Assembly (NCBI GenBank): GCA_043809745.1
Contig: JBDROU010000017.1
Location: 1-53,268 of the forward strand
Direction of reading: 5' to 3'
DNA from: JBDROU01 sp043809745 [NCBI: bacterium]
GTDB taxonomy: Bacteria > Elusimicrobiota > JBDRMW01
Length of the DNA: 53,268 bases
Part shown: one piece after another, positions 35,360 through 45,681 of the stretch
How the letters are laid out: every line of letters begins with the position of its first letter
How positions within the stretch are numbered: the stretch's first letter is position 1
Program-made: the position numbers and the translations under genes
The notes under the pieces: generated by a model
What the model saw: the letters and a program-made list of their open reading frames with translations, nothing else
What the model was told of the DNA's origin: nothing
The model's database searches: none

Positions 35360-36676
35360 GTGAAAACTTGTAGGGTTATATATTCTGTATTAATTGTATT
35401 AATTGTATTCTTTTTACCTTCAATACTTCTATCTTACTCGCCTTTAGATAACTCTGAGACATTTTGCCTTGATAATGGGTTAAAGGTAATATTAAAAGAA
35501 GATCATGAGATGCCTTTGGTTTCTTTCCAGGTATGGGTAAAAGCCGGTTCTATCGATGAAAATGCTGAGATAAACGGTATTTCGCATTTTATGGAACATA
35601 TGATGTTTAAAGGCACCGAGAATTTCTCTACAGGTGAGATAAGCAGGAATGTAGAGTCCTGGGGAGGGGTTATCAATGCGGCAACCAGTGATGAGTATAC
35701 ATTTTACTATATTTCGATACCCAGCGAAGCGCAAAACACCGCTCTTGAAATATTGTACGAAATTAGCTCAAAATCAATATTTTCTGAAGAAGAACTTGAA
35801 CGCGAGAGGCTGGTAATAATTGAAGAAATTTCCCGTAAAGAAGATAACCCTAATTCGGCAGTCTGGGATGTATTTAGACCGTTGGTTTATAAAAATACGC
35901 CTTACAAATATAGTATCATAGGCAGTTCGGACGTAATCAATAAAATCAGTCGTGAGGATATGGTTAACTACTATAGGGAGTTCTATATTCCAGAAAACAT
36001 ATCCTTTATAGGTGTGGGTGATTTAAAAACAAAAGAACTTCTTAAAACATTAAATAATACTTTTGGTCAAATTGAGGCTAAAAACCCTTCCGGCAGGCCG
36101 AGTTTAATCGAACCGGATCATCTAGGAGAAATAAAACATAAAACCAAGAGTGTAAATCAAACCTACTTTTTAGGCGGGTTTTTAGGGCCTACATTGCAAA
36201 GCCAGGATCAATATGCACTGGATATATTATCTATTATACTTGGGCAAGGCAGAAGCTCGAGATTATATCAGCATATTTATGAAAACAAACAGCTTGTCTG
36301 GTCTATAAGCAGTTCTTTTTACACTAATGTTGGAAGCGGATTGTTTATTGTATCCGCAAATATTAAAGAAAATAAAACAGATGATTTCATCAAAGAGCTC
36401 AAACTGCAAATTCAAGAGCTAAAAAATATCCCGCCTGCAAAAAAAGAGGTGATGAGGGCAAAAAAATTGTTGAAAACACAATTTATTCTAGGCAATGAAA
36501 CATATAATTCACAGGCAAACACTATAGGTTATTATGCTTTGTATGAACAGGAGGAATTTTTAAGAAAGTATGAAAAAAATATCATGAGAGTAACGCCTGC
36601 AGATGTGGTAAAAGCAGCAAACAAATATCTACAAATAGAAAATATTAATATCGCTGTATTGGAACCTGAAAAATGA
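35360..36676 (+). CDS. M16 zinc peptidase, active subunit
   Basis: A 438-residue exported (signal helix about 5-27) M16-family metallopeptidase. The inverted zinc motif HFMEH is at residues 76-80, and the third ligand Glu155/Glu156 follows 75-76 residues later, as in the family. The start codon is GTG. It overlaps the next M16 gene by 4 nt. It probably acts in the envelope as the catalytic member of a heterodimer. Confidence 0.93.
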   Translation: MKTCRVIYSVLIVLIVFFLPSILLSYSPLDNSETFCLDNGLKVILKEDHEMPLVSFQVWVKAGSIDENAEINGISHFMEHMMFKGTENFSTGEISRNVESWGGVINAATSDEYTFYYISIPSEAQNTALEILYEISSKSIFSEEELERERLVIIEEISRKEDNPNSAVWDVFRPLVYKNTPYKYSIIGSSDVINKISREDMVNYYREFYIPENISFIGVGDLKTKELLKTLNNTFGQIEAKNPSGRPSLIEPDHLGEIKHKTKSVNQTYFLGGFLGPTLQSQDQYALDILSIILGQGRSSRLYQHIYENKQLVWSISSSFYTNVGSGLFIVSANIKENKTDDFIKELKLQIQELKNIPPAKKEVMRAKKLLKTQFILGNETYNSQANTIGYYALYEQEEFLRKYEKNIMRVTPADVVKAANKYLQIENINIAVLEPEK

Positions 36677-37977
36677 ATATATATTTGCTTATAATAGCGT
36701 TATTATTGCTTAATCCGGCTTTTCTTTCGGCAGATACAAATGTTATAAGCAAATTTAAGATAAAAAACGGCATAACGATAATACATAAACAAACTTCATC
36801 CAATCAAATTATTGCGCTAAAACTATTTCTTAAAAATGGAATAGCTCACGAACCAAAAGAAAAATCAGGTATAAGTCAATTAATGCAATCCCTGTTAATG
36901 AAAGGAACAATAAATAAAGATCAATCAGAGATTAGCGATTTAATTGAGGGAATGGGCGGCAGTATTAGTTTCAGCGGCAATTTCGATTATTTAGAGGGAT
37001 CCCTAATTATTCCAAAAGGGGAGTTCAAAAAAGCTTTAGAATTATTTGGCGAGATAATACAACTCCCGAAATTTGATGAGGCATCAATCCAAAAGGAAAA
37101 GGCATCCCAAATAAATGGTTTAGAATCAAGATTTGATTCTATTTTTACTGTTGCAGATGACATATTCAGGGAAGAACTTTATGGTACTCATCCATATTCA
37201 AGGATTGAAGCCGGCAGTAAGGAAACCATAAATCTGATTTCAAAGGATGATATAGAAAAAATACATAAATATTTCTATCAGCCTGAAAATATGCTGTTTG
37301 TAATTGTTGGTGATATAAGCAAAAAAAAGGCAAAAAATTACATTTCTAAATATTTCGATGGAATGAAGGCAATCAATGAAAAGGGGTTATTTGATCCAGT
37401 TAATGAAGCAAGTCCATTAATCAGCAGTAAAAATAAAATTGTCGAAAGTGATTTCAATCAGTCTTATATAATGATGGGATATCCGGCACCAAACGTTAAT
37501 AGCAATGATTACACTGTATTAAAAGTTGTAAACTCGCTACTTGGGGGAAGGATGAGTTCGTATCTATTCCAAGAACTTCGAGAGAAAAAAGGCTTGGCTT
37601 ATGAGATTAGTTGTTTTTATCCTTCCAGGCTTTTCGGTTCGAGATTTGTTATTTATATGGGTTTAGACCGCAAAAATATAGATCTTGCTAAAGAGAATAT
37701 TAAATTAATTCTCAATAATTTAAAAAAATCAACTTTATCAAATGAAGAGTTGCAAGATATAAAACGTTACATTAAAGGAACTTACCTGATGGGCCATCAA
37801 ACGAACAGCGCTCAGGCCTGGTATCTTGGTTGGTGGGAGGTGCTATCAAAGGGTTTCAAATATGATTCAAACTATATAAAAGATATTGATAAAGTTTCAC
37901 CCAAGGATGTCCAAAAGTGCGCCGAAAAATATTTAGATAATAAACTTTTAGTTATTGAACTGCATCCAAAAAAATAG
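36673..37977 (+). CDS. M16 peptidase homolog lacking the zinc site
   Basis: A 434-residue paralog-like M16 protein with a signal sequence (about 1-19). The HxxEH motif is replaced by Q69-L-M-Q72-S73, so zinc cannot bind, while the rest of the fold remains, including GGRMSSYLFQELREKKGLAYEI. In many M16 systems one catalytic and one inactive subunit form the enzyme. It overlaps the active subunit gene by 4 nt. Confidence 0.92.
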   Translation: MNIYLLIIALLLLNPAFLSADTNVISKFKIKNGITIIHKQTSSNQIIALKLFLKNGIAHEPKEKSGISQLMQSLLMKGTINKDQSEISDLIEGMGGSISFSGNFDYLEGSLIIPKGEFKKALELFGEIIQLPKFDEASIQKEKASQINGLESRFDSIFTVADDIFREELYGTHPYSRIEAGSKETINLISKDDIEKIHKYFYQPENMLFVIVGDISKKKAKNYISKYFDGMKAINEKGLFDPVNEASPLISSKNKIVESDFNQSYIMMGYPAPNVNSNDYTVLKVVNSLLGGRMSSYLFQELREKKGLAYEISCFYPSRLFGSRFVIYMGLDRKNIDLAKENIKLILNNLKKSTLSNEELQDIKRYIKGTYLMGHQTNSAQAWYLGWWEVLSKGFKYDSNYIKDIDKVSPKDVQKCAEKYLDNKLLVIELHPKK

Positions 37978-37989
37978 GCCATATTAGCG

Positions 37990-38823
37990 ATGCTGAAAAA
38001 AAGATTTTATTCAAAGCCAGCAGTAATAAGCATCATTTTGCTTATTACTGTGTTTAGCGTGATCCGTATATATAGGCCTAATATTAAACTTGGTAATTTT
38101 GCTTTTTCATCGACATTGCCAAATGAAGCTTTTGTAAAAAATGTAATTGATGGAGATACTATTGAATTAAACAGCGGTGATTTGGTTCGTTATATCGGAA
38201 TTGATACACCTGAAGTGCGAATCAATATAGGCAGTAAATGGGAGTTAAACCCGGAAGATTTTGCTCTAGAAGCAAAATCCTTTAATGCCGGATTGGTTGA
38301 AGGCAAAAAGGTACGATTAGAGTATGATGTGGAAAAAAGAGATAAATATAAAAGATTACTGGCATATGTGTTTAAGGATAATATTTTTGTAAACGCGGAG
38401 CTATTGAGGCAGGGTTATGCCGCCCTTTACACGTTTCCGCCAAATGTTAAGTATACTGAAGAATTTGTTAAATTTCAGGAGGAAGCTCGAAAAAACAGCA
38501 GGGGATTTTGGAAAAATAAAATAACCGGTGAAATATCTCCCGAAGAAGCAAAAAAATTCATCAATGAAGTCGCAACAGTTAAAGGCAGGGTATTATCAAC
38601 ATTTAAGACAGAAAAAAATATATTCTTAAACTTTGGAAGAGATTATAAGACCGATTTTACAATAGTTATATTTGAGAGAAGCTTTAAAGAGTTCTATTCT
38701 GCTGAAATCGATCCGGAAACTTATTACAAAGATAAATTGGTCAGTATTACTGGAAAAATTAAGGAGTACAACGGACCCGAAATAATTGCTAATCATCCAT
38801 ATGAGATAAAAATAATAAAATGA
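37990..38823 (+). CDS. Staphylococcal-nuclease-like exported protein
   Basis: A 277-residue protein with an N-terminal membrane helix (about 12-27). The SNase core starts with VIDGDTIEL and RYIGIDTPE, and includes DKYKRLLAYVF and NAELLRQGYAALYTFPPN. It ends with a tryptophan-containing RGFWKNK. Residues about 190-275 form an extra OB-like domain that is not in the classical nuclease. Catalytic Asp/Arg/Glu equivalents appear present. It may degrade nucleic acid in the periplasm or outside the cell. Confidence 0.85.
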   Translation: MLKKRFYSKPAVISIILLITVFSVIRIYRPNIKLGNFAFSSTLPNEAFVKNVIDGDTIELNSGDLVRYIGIDTPEVRINIGSKWELNPEDFALEAKSFNAGLVEGKKVRLEYDVEKRDKYKRLLAYVFKDNIFVNAELLRQGYAALYTFPPNVKYTEEFVKFQEEARKNSRGFWKNKITGEISPEEAKKFINEVATVKGRVLSTFKTEKNIFLNFGRDYKTDFTIVIFERSFKEFYSAEIDPETYYKDKLVSITGKIKEYNGPEIIANHPYEIKIIK

Positions 38824-40469
38824 ACGTTTTAAAAACGCAAACAAAATATTTTGAATTACTGATATGCTTGGTTTGTGTCGTTCCTCTAATGATAACTTCA
38901 TGCAAAGAGAAAAGAGGTAATTTAACAGCTGGCAGAGAAGTAATCAATGAGGATCCCAGGTCTGGAGGCACGTATATTGAGGCTTCAATAGGTGATGCAA
39001 CCTATTTAAATCCAATATTGGCGACAGATTCAGCTTCAGGCGATATTAACAGTCTGGTATATAACGGCCTTGTTCGTTATAACAAGGATTTAATTTTGGA
39101 AGGGGAACTGGCAGAAAAGTGGGAAATTAGAAAAAACGGGCTTGAAATAATATTTTATTTAAGGAAGGGTGTTCGCTGGCATGACGGGGAGGAATTTACC
39201 GCAAGGGATGTAGAGTTTACATATAAGAAACTGATTGATCCGGATGTGAAAACGCCGTACGGTTCTGATTACATGTTGGTGAAATCTTTTAGGGTGCTGA
39301 CACCTTATACTATCAAAATAACTTATAAAGAACCGTTTTCTCCTGCTCTTGAATCTTGGGGCATGGGAATTATACCGGAACACGTTTTTTTAAATGGGGA
39401 TTTTAATAATAATCCTGCTAACAGAAGCCCTGTTGGAACCGGCCCGTATAAATTCGTTGAATGGAAGACAGATCAAAAGATTGTTTTGACAGCAAACAAC
39501 GATTATTTTGAAGGCGCTCCTTTTATTCAGAAATATATATACAGGATAATACCAGATCAATCAGTGCAATTTCTATTGTTAAGGAATGAATCTATCGACG
39601 GTATGGAGTTGATACCTGATCAGTATAAAGCATACGATGATTTCTTTGAAAAGTATAATAAATACCGGTATCCCAGGTTTGCTTATGTTTATATGGGTTT
39701 TAATCTGCTGAAACCGCTGTTCAAGGATAAAATGATTAGGAAGGCTATAGCTTATGCTGTAAATAAAGATGAGATTATTGAAGGGGTATTGCTGGGCATA
39801 GGTCAGCCGGCTACCGGGCCATTCCCTCCTAGCTCATGGGCATATAATAACAATGTTAAAAGCCTTCCTTACGATCCAGATAAGGCTAAAGAAATATTAA
39901 AACAGCTTGGCTGGAGTGATACTGATTCTGACGGTTGGCTGGACAAGAATGGTGCGAGATTTGAATTTGAGCTAATAACAAATCAAGGGAATAAAGTAAG
40001 AGGGCTTATAACAGAAATTATCCAATCCCATTTGAAAAAAATCGGCATTAAGGTAAACATAAAGATAATTGAATGGAGTTCGTTTATCCATAATTTTGTC
40101 AATAAAAAAATATTTGATGCTATTGTTCTTGGGTGGTCAACCGCTCTTGATCCGGATCAGTATGCATTATGGCATTCAAGCCAGATGAGTGAAGGGAAAT
40201 ATAACTTTGTGTCATTTTCGAATAAAGAAATAGACTATTTGCTGGAAAAAGGCAGGAGAACATTTGATCTGGATAAAAGGAAGAAAATATACCACAGAAT
40301 TCACGAGATCATTGCTGATGAACAGCCATATATCTTCTTATACTATCCGGATTCATTACCTGTTGTACATAAGAGATTTCGCGGGGTGGAGGTGGCTCCA
40401 ATCGGTATAGGATGGAATTTTAGGAAATGGTGGGTTAACATCAATGATAGGCGATTTAAGATCAACTAA
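38820..40469 (+). CDS. Oligopeptide ABC transporter substrate-binding lipoprotein
   Basis: A 549-residue extracytoplasmic solute-binding protein of family 5 (SBP_bac_5). A lipobox ITSC places the lipidated cysteine at residue 28. Typical motifs include GDATYLNPILATDS, EKWEIRKNGLEIIFYLRKGVRWHDGE and GTGPYKFVEW. It captures peptides or nickel-like ligands for the transporter encoded downstream. The gene overlaps the nuclease gene by 4 nt and is followed 24 nt later by the permease genes. Confidence 0.95.
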   Translation: MNVLKTQTKYFELLICLVCVVPLMITSCKEKRGNLTAGREVINEDPRSGGTYIEASIGDATYLNPILATDSASGDINSLVYNGLVRYNKDLILEGELAEKWEIRKNGLEIIFYLRKGVRWHDGEEFTARDVEFTYKKLIDPDVKTPYGSDYMLVKSFRVLTPYTIKITYKEPFSPALESWGMGIIPEHVFLNGDFNNNPANRSPVGTGPYKFVEWKTDQKIVLTANNDYFEGAPFIQKYIYRIIPDQSVQFLLLRNESIDGMELIPDQYKAYDDFFEKYNKYRYPRFAYVYMGFNLLKPLFKDKMIRKAIAYAVNKDEIIEGVLLGIGQPATGPFPPSSWAYNNNVKSLPYDPDKAKEILKQLGWSDTDSDGWLDKNGARFEFELITNQGNKVRGLITEIIQSHLKKIGIKVNIKIIEWSSFIHNFVNKKIFDAIVLGWSTALDPDQYALWHSSQMSEGKYNFVSFSNKEIDYLLEKGRRTFDLDKRKKIYHRIHEIIADEQPYIFLYYPDSLPVVHKRFRGVEVAPIGIGWNFRKWWVNINDRRFKIN

Positions 40470-40493
40470 AAATACAGAGAGCGCTCAGATATA

Positions 40494-41465
40494 ATGAAAC
40501 AATATCTTTTAAAAAGATTGTTATACATAATACCTATGCTGCTGGGGATTACGATAATTACATTTCTTGTTATGAAATTAACCCCGGGTGAACCGACCGA
40601 CCTGATGACTGATTTGAACGTAAAAATCTCCGCTGAAGCAAAGGAAAGGCTTCTTAAACAAGAAGGATTGGACAAACCTTGGTATATCCAGTATGCCAAT
40701 TGGCTTAAGAATATCGGCAGGTTTAACTTTGGGAAATCTCTTAAAGACGGCAGGCCTGTTTTAGTTAAGGTAATGGAGCGATTGCCCGCTACACTTTTAT
40801 TAAATATTCTGTCTTTAATTCTGATCTTTATGATAGCCTTACCTATCGGAATAATATCGGCTATAAAGCAAAATTCAATTTTTGACAAAGGGTTGACTGT
40901 ATTTGTTTTTATAGGGTTCTCCATGCCGACCTTTTGGTTTGCTTTGCTTTTAATGGTCTTATTTGGCATAAAGCTTGGAATTTTACCTATGACTGGACTT
41001 GTTTCTATTAATTTTGACGAGTTGAACAACCTGGAAAAAGTTATCGACATCACCAGACACCTGGCATTGCCCGTATTCGTTTCAGCAATCGGCGGGTTAG
41101 CGGGTCTTTCAAGATATATGCGCTCCGGTATGCTTGAAGTAATTAATCAAGAGTACATAAAAATGGCAAGAGCGAAAGGTTTATCTGAATCAAAGGTTAT
41201 ACTGAAACATGCTCTGAAAAATGCCCTTATTCCTGTTGTAACAATACTTGGATTAACCTTGCCAACACTCATCGGAGGCAGTTTTATAATTGAAACTATT
41301 TTCGCTTATCCAGGCATAGGCAGGCTTGGGTTCGAGGCTATGTTTGCTCGTGACCAAAATCTTGTTATGGGTATTGCCACAATAGTAGCTCTCTTAACGC
41401 TTTTGGGGAATTTACTGGCAGACATTGCCTACGCATATGTGGATCCAAGGATTAGATATAAATAA
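40494..41465 (+). CDS. Oligopeptide transporter permease (DppB type)
   Basis: A 323-residue permease with about six membrane helices. The first two-thirds match DppB/OppB, with [21 protein letters not shown] near the N-terminus and [30 protein letters not shown], the EAA-loop motif that contacts the ATPase. It overlaps the DppC gene by 1 nt. Confidence 0.95.
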   Translation: MKQYLLKRLLYIIPMLLGITIITFLVMKLTPGEPTDLMTDLNVKISAEAKERLLKQEGLDKPWYIQYANWLKNIGRFNFGKSLKDGRPVLVKVMERLPATLLLNILSLILIFMIALPIGIISAIKQNSIFDKGLTVFVFIGFSMPTFWFALLLMVLFGIKLGILPMTGLVSINFDELNNLEKVIDITRHLALPVFVSAIGGLAGLSRYMRSGMLEVINQEYIKMARAKGLSESKVILKHALKNALIPVVTILGLTLPTLIGGSFIIETIFAYPGIGRLGFEAMFARDQNLVMGIATIVALLTLLGNLLADIAYAYVDPRIRYK

Positions 41466-42292
41466 TGATAAAAATTTATTTTTTACGTTTTTTAAGCAAT
41501 AAACTCGCCTTAACGGGTTTCTTTATTATCGCCATACTGCTTTTAATCGGAATACTATCACCAATATTATCACCCTATGATCCTTTTGAACAAGATGTAA
41601 TTCACCGGTTAGCTCCTCCATCCAATGAACACATATTAGGGACCGATGATCTAGGAAGGGATGTGCTTTCACGTATGATATATGGGACGAGAATATCACT
41701 TTCTGTAGGAGTGGTTGCGGTTTCAATTATCATAGTTATCGGATCAGTATTAGGACTGCTAGCTGGATTTTTCGGTAAGTTTATAGATACCATCATAATG
41801 AGGGCAGTAGATATTATGCTCTGTTTTCCTGTTTTTTTCTTAATACTAATGGTTATAGCATTTCTTGGGCCAAGCATTTTTAATGTTATGTTTGTCATAG
41901 GTATAACCGGATGGCCGGGATTAACCAGGATGGTTAGAGGTGAGACCTTAAGCATAAGGGAGAGGGATTATATTTCCGCGGCAAAAATGCTGGGTTTATC
42001 CAATATCAGGATTCTTTTCGTCCATATTCTGCCTAATGTTGTGGCGCCAATTTTAGTGGCAGCTACACTTGGTGTTGGAGGAGCTATACTTACAGAATCT
42101 GGATTATCATTCTTAGGATTGGGTGTTCAGCCTCCAAATCCGTCCTGGGGTAATATGTTAACATCGGGAAAGGATTATATTCATATTGCGTGGTGGTTAA
42201 CACTTTTTCCGGGATCAGCAATATTTATTACTGTGTTGGCATTTAATTTGCTTGGGGAAGGATTAAGGGATGTATTAGATCCAAGGGAATAG
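41465..42292 (+). CDS. Oligopeptide transporter permease (DppC type)
   Basis: A 275-residue second permease. It has the N-terminal DppC pattern HILGTDDLGRDVLSRMIYGTRISL and the EAA loop ERDYISAAKMLGLSNIRILFVHILPNVV, plus the conserved SFLGLGVQPPNPSWGNML. It pairs with the DppB-type protein to form the membrane channel. Confidence 0.95.
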   Translation: MIKIYFLRFLSNKLALTGFFIIAILLLIGILSPILSPYDPFEQDVIHRLAPPSNEHILGTDDLGRDVLSRMIYGTRISLSVGVVAVSIIIVIGSVLGLLAGFFGKFIDTIIMRAVDIMLCFPVFFLILMVIAFLGPSIFNVMFVIGITGWPGLTRMVRGETLSIRERDYISAAKMLGLSNIRILFVHILPNVVAPILVAATLGVGGAILTESGLSFLGLGVQPPNPSWGNMLTSGKDYIHIAWWLTLFPGSAIFITVLAFNLLGEGLRDVLDPRE

Positions 42293-42293
42293 C

Positions 42294-43247
42294 ATGGAAT
42301 CATTACTGAAAGTTAATAATTTATCTGTTGAGTACTATAGAAAAAAACAAATAATCCCTGCAGTTGAAAATGTCTCTTTGGAATTAGGCAAGGGCGAAAG
42401 AATTGGTGTTGCTGGAGAATCAGGATGCGGAAAATCTACACTTGCCCAAACTATACTAAATCTTATACCAAAGAACGAAGGAAAGATAAAACAGGGCGAG
42501 GTTATTTTCGAAGGCAAGGATTTATTAAAATTACGCAGAAAAGATATTATTTCAATAAGGGGGCGGGAGATTTCAATAATTTTTCAGGATCCATTCAGCG
42601 CATTGAATCCGGTATTCAAGATCGGTAATCAGATGGGGGAGATATTTACTGATATAAAAGATAAGAATATTATAAAAGAGCGCTGTTTAAATCTATTAGG
42701 AAAAGTGCACTTAAAAAATCCTGAAGAAATATTAAAGAGCTATCCACATCAGCTTTCAGGAGGTATGCGTCAGAGAGTGGTTATAGCCATAGCTATTGCT
42801 TTGTCACCAAAGATTCTGATTGCAGATGAGCCTACAACCGCGCTTGATGTCACTATACAAAAAGAGATATTAGATCTAATAGATGAGCTTTCAAACAGCT
42901 TAAAGATGTCTTTACTATTAGTAACGCATAATCTGGGGGTTGTCTGCGAGAGGACCGAGCGCATAATTATAATGTACGCGGGCAGGATAGTCGAAGAATT
43001 AAGAACTAGAGAACTCTTTAAGCAAGCCAGACATCCTTACACAAAAGCATTGATACAAGCCGTCCCCAGATTAACCATGAAAGATCGTCCAGATATGATT
43101 AAAGGACTGCCTCCCGACCCTAAGGATTATCCAAAGGGATGCAAATTTCATCCGCGCTGCCCATTTGTTTTGTCCCGGTGTGTCAAAGAGGAACCTGAAT
43201 TGAAGGGTAATGACTCTGAAAAGGTTAGGTGTTTTCTGTATGAATAG
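42294..43247 (+). CDS. Oligopeptide transporter ATPase (DppD type)
   Basis: A 317-residue ABC ATPase with Walker A GESGCGKST (41-49), the LSGGM signature and LIADEPTTALDVT as Walker B. The C-terminal GCKFHPRCPF with its paired cysteines is the oligopeptide-transporter ATPase extension. It ends 8 nt into the start of the next ATPase gene. Confidence 0.95.
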   Translation: MESLLKVNNLSVEYYRKKQIIPAVENVSLELGKGERIGVAGESGCGKSTLAQTILNLIPKNEGKIKQGEVIFEGKDLLKLRRKDIISIRGREISIIFQDPFSALNPVFKIGNQMGEIFTDIKDKNIIKERCLNLLGKVHLKNPEEILKSYPHQLSGGMRQRVVIAIAIALSPKILIADEPTTALDVTIQKEILDLIDELSNSLKMSLLLVTHNLGVVCERTERIIIMYAGRIVEELRTRELFKQARHPYTKALIQAVPRLTMKDRPDMIKGLPPDPKDYPKGCKFHPRCPFVLSRCVKEEPELKGNDSEKVRCFLYE

Positions 43248-44031
43248 TATTATAGAAGTAAAAAATATCTCTAAGACATTTCAACTGGGCCATCATATCT
43301 TCACCAAATCAAGAAAAGAGATAAAAGCCTTAAAGGATATCAGCTTTACGCTTAAAAGCAACTCGTGTTTGGGCATTGCAGGTGAATCCGGATCGGGAAA
43401 GTCTACTCTGGCTAGAATTATAGTTAGGCTTCTTAACCCAGATACTGGTAATATTCTTTTTGAGACTAAAAATATTTATGCTATACAAAGAGAGGAATAT
43501 GCGCGTTCGGTTCAGATGGTTTTTCAGGATCCATATAATTCGCTGAATCCAAAACTTTGCATTGGTAAATTCCTTTCAGAAGCTATTCAAATCTCTAATT
43601 GGGAGTTAAACTTGAACAACAAAGCTATAGCGGAAAAATCTAAATTTATACTGGATTCCGTAGGATTGCCTGTAAATATACTTCACGATTACCCGCACCA
43701 ATTTTCCGGGGGCCAAAAGCAGAGGCTTGCAATCGCAAGGGCTCTCGCACTTAAACCAAAAGTACTTATCTGCGATGAAATTTTATCCGCATTGGATGTT
43801 TCTGTCCAATCGCAGATACTCAATTTATTATTTGACTTAAAAGAGAGATTCGAGATATCATATATATTTATAACACATGATTTAGCTGTTATGAATATTA
43901 TTTCTGATGAAGTAATTATATTAAAAGATGGGTTAATGGTTGAAAGCGGTCAAACTGAGGATATTATTAACTCACCACAGATTGATTATACTAAAAAACT
44001 AATTGACTCATTGCCAAAACTACCCATTTAA
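43240..44031 (+). CDS. Oligopeptide transporter ATPase (DppF type)
   Basis: A 263-residue ABC ATPase, the second nucleotide-binding subunit. Walker A is GESGSGKST (48-56), followed by FSGGQKQR and LICDEILSALDVS. I chose the ATG at 43240, since MNSIIEVKNISKTF is the usual N-terminus; the in-frame ATG at 43210 would add ten residues deep inside the preceding gene. The C-terminal cysteine extension of DppD is absent, as is common for DppF. Confidence 0.94.
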   Translation: MNSIIEVKNISKTFQLGHHIFTKSRKEIKALKDISFTLKSNSCLGIAGESGSGKSTLARIIVRLLNPDTGNILFETKNIYAIQREEYARSVQMVFQDPYNSLNPKLCIGKFLSEAIQISNWELNLNNKAIAEKSKFILDSVGLPVNILHDYPHQFSGGQKQRLAIARALALKPKVLICDEILSALDVSVQSQILNLLFDLKERFEISYIFITHDLAVMNIISDEVIILKDGLMVESGQTEDIINSPQIDYTKKLIDSLPKLPI

Positions 44032-44049
44032 TGTTTTATCTATAATAAA

Positions 44050-45636
44050 ATGATCGAGAAATCAATGAACTTATACAAAATGCTTCAATCTTCCGCTCTT
44101 CAATTCAGTGAAGAAAACGCTTTAATATCAAAAACTGAGCATATACGGTATAAAGAGCTTCTGCCAAAAATTAATATTTTAGCTAATTTTTTTCTTGAAA
44201 GGGGATTAAGACCTGGAGACAGATGCGCGATTGTTTTGCGAAATTCTGTTGAATTCGTTCTAACATATTTTGCTTTTGTAAAGATAGGAGTAACAGTTGT
44301 CCCAATTAATTATCTGCTGAAGGCGGATGAGATGCAGTATATATTTAACCATGCCCAGGTGCGGGGGATTATAACCACAAGCCATTTTTTGAGAACTGTA
44401 TTAAAAGCATCCAATGAAGTAAGGGCATTAAGCATGGTAGTTGTTACTGGTGACGAAGAGGAGTTTAATAATGTTAAAATGGAGACAGTATCGCAAATTG
44501 ATTTTAGTTTCTATAGCCATATTTTGAAAAATTCATCATACGATAAAGAAAGCGAAAGCTACAGTGCGGAATCTGATTCTTTAGCTATGGTTCTCTATAC
44601 ATCAGGTACTACCGGTAATCCAAAAGGTGTGATGCTGTCGCATAAGAATCTGCTGTTTAATCTAGAATCCTGTAAAAAGGCGGTTAACGTTGGCCAAAAG
44701 GACAGCTTTTTGTGTATTTTGCCTATGTTTCATACTTTTGCCTGGACCGTCTGTGTTTTGCTTCCACTTTCCATTGGAGCACCTGTTATTATAGTTGAGT
44801 CCATTAGACCATTTAGTGAGGTTATAAAGGCCATATTCAGGCATAGGGCAGCTGTTTTTGTTGCGGTCCCTCAAATATATTCGGCACTGACAAAAGTACC
44901 ATTTAAGAAATACTTTAAGTTTTTGCTTCCGGTAAAATTCTGTGTTTCGGGAGCAGCGCCGTTGCCTAAACTTGTGTACGAGAAGTTCAAAGAAAAATTC
45001 GGTATACCTTTAATTGAAGGTTACGGTTTAACTGAAACTTCACCTGTGGTTTCACTGAATCCATTGAACGGTAAAATCATTCCTGGTTCGGTTGGGCTGC
45101 CAATCCCTGACATACAAGTTAAAATTATTGATGAAAACGGCAAAACAATAAATAAAAATAATTTTGTTGGGGAGTTATGCGTGAAAGGGGATAATGTCAT
45201 GCTTGGATACTATCTCCTGCCAAAGGAAACAAATGAGGCATTTTTGGCTGATGGATGGTTAAAAACCGGAGATATGGGAAGAATTGATGAAAATGGTTAT
45301 ATTTATATAGTAGATAGAAAAAAGGATCTAATTATTGTAAGAGGTTTTAATGTATATTCCCAGGAAATTGAAAATATAATTAAGGAGCATCCAGATGTTG
45401 AAGATGTTGCAGTAATAGGTATTCCTGATGAAACGTTGGATGACCATATTAAGGCCTTTGTAATACCAAAACCGGACAGAAAGCCAGATACTAAAGAATT
45501 ATTTAAATTGTGCAGGAAATCACTTGCGGTATTTAAATGGCCGAAAGAGATAATTATTGATGCTGACCTGCCAAGAAGTTCACTGGGGAAGATATTGAAG
45601 AGCAAGCTAAAAGAGCGCTTTAACAACAAAAATTGA
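44050..45636 (+). CDS. Long-chain fatty acid-CoA ligase / AMP-dependent synthetase
   Basis: A 528-residue ANL-superfamily adenylate-forming enzyme. The P-loop-like motif LYTSGTTGNPKGVMLSHKN, YGLTETSPVV, and TGDMGRIDENGYIYIVDRKKDLI, with a catalytic Lys in the LPRSSLGKILK tail, are all present. It activates fatty or aryl acids to acyl-CoA through acyl-AMP. A TATAAT-like box lies immediately before the start, so the true start may be the downstream ATG at 44065 (MNLYKML). It is not clearly part of the preceding transporter. Confidence 0.93.
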   Translation: MIEKSMNLYKMLQSSALQFSEENALISKTEHIRYKELLPKINILANFFLERGLRPGDRCAIVLRNSVEFVLTYFAFVKIGVTVVPINYLLKADEMQYIFNHAQVRGIITTSHFLRTVLKASNEVRALSMVVVTGDEEEFNNVKMETVSQIDFSFYSHILKNSSYDKESESYSAESDSLAMVLYTSGTTGNPKGVMLSHKNLLFNLESCKKAVNVGQKDSFLCILPMFHTFAWTVCVLLPLSIGAPVIIVESIRPFSEVIKAIFRHRAAVFVAVPQIYSALTKVPFKKYFKFLLPVKFCVSGAAPLPKLVYEKFKEKFGIPLIEGYGLTETSPVVSLNPLNGKIIPGSVGLPIPDIQVKIIDENGKTINKNNFVGELCVKGDNVMLGYYLLPKETNEAFLADGWLKTGDMGRIDENGYIYIVDRKKDLIIVRGFNVYSQEIENIIKEHPDVEDVAVIGIPDETLDDHIKAFVIPKPDRKPDTKELFKLCRKSLAVFKWPKEIIIDADLPRSSLGKILKSKLKERFNNKN

Positions 45637-45681
45637 GTTTTGTGCTAATTTAAGACAGCTAGAGTATTAATAAAATTGACT

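Noticed and set aside
44041-44046. TATAAT just upstream of the acyl-CoA ligase
   Set aside because: No -35 box lies at 16-18 nt. If it is real, the start codon would have to be the downstream ATG at 44065; I left the longer form in the annotation.
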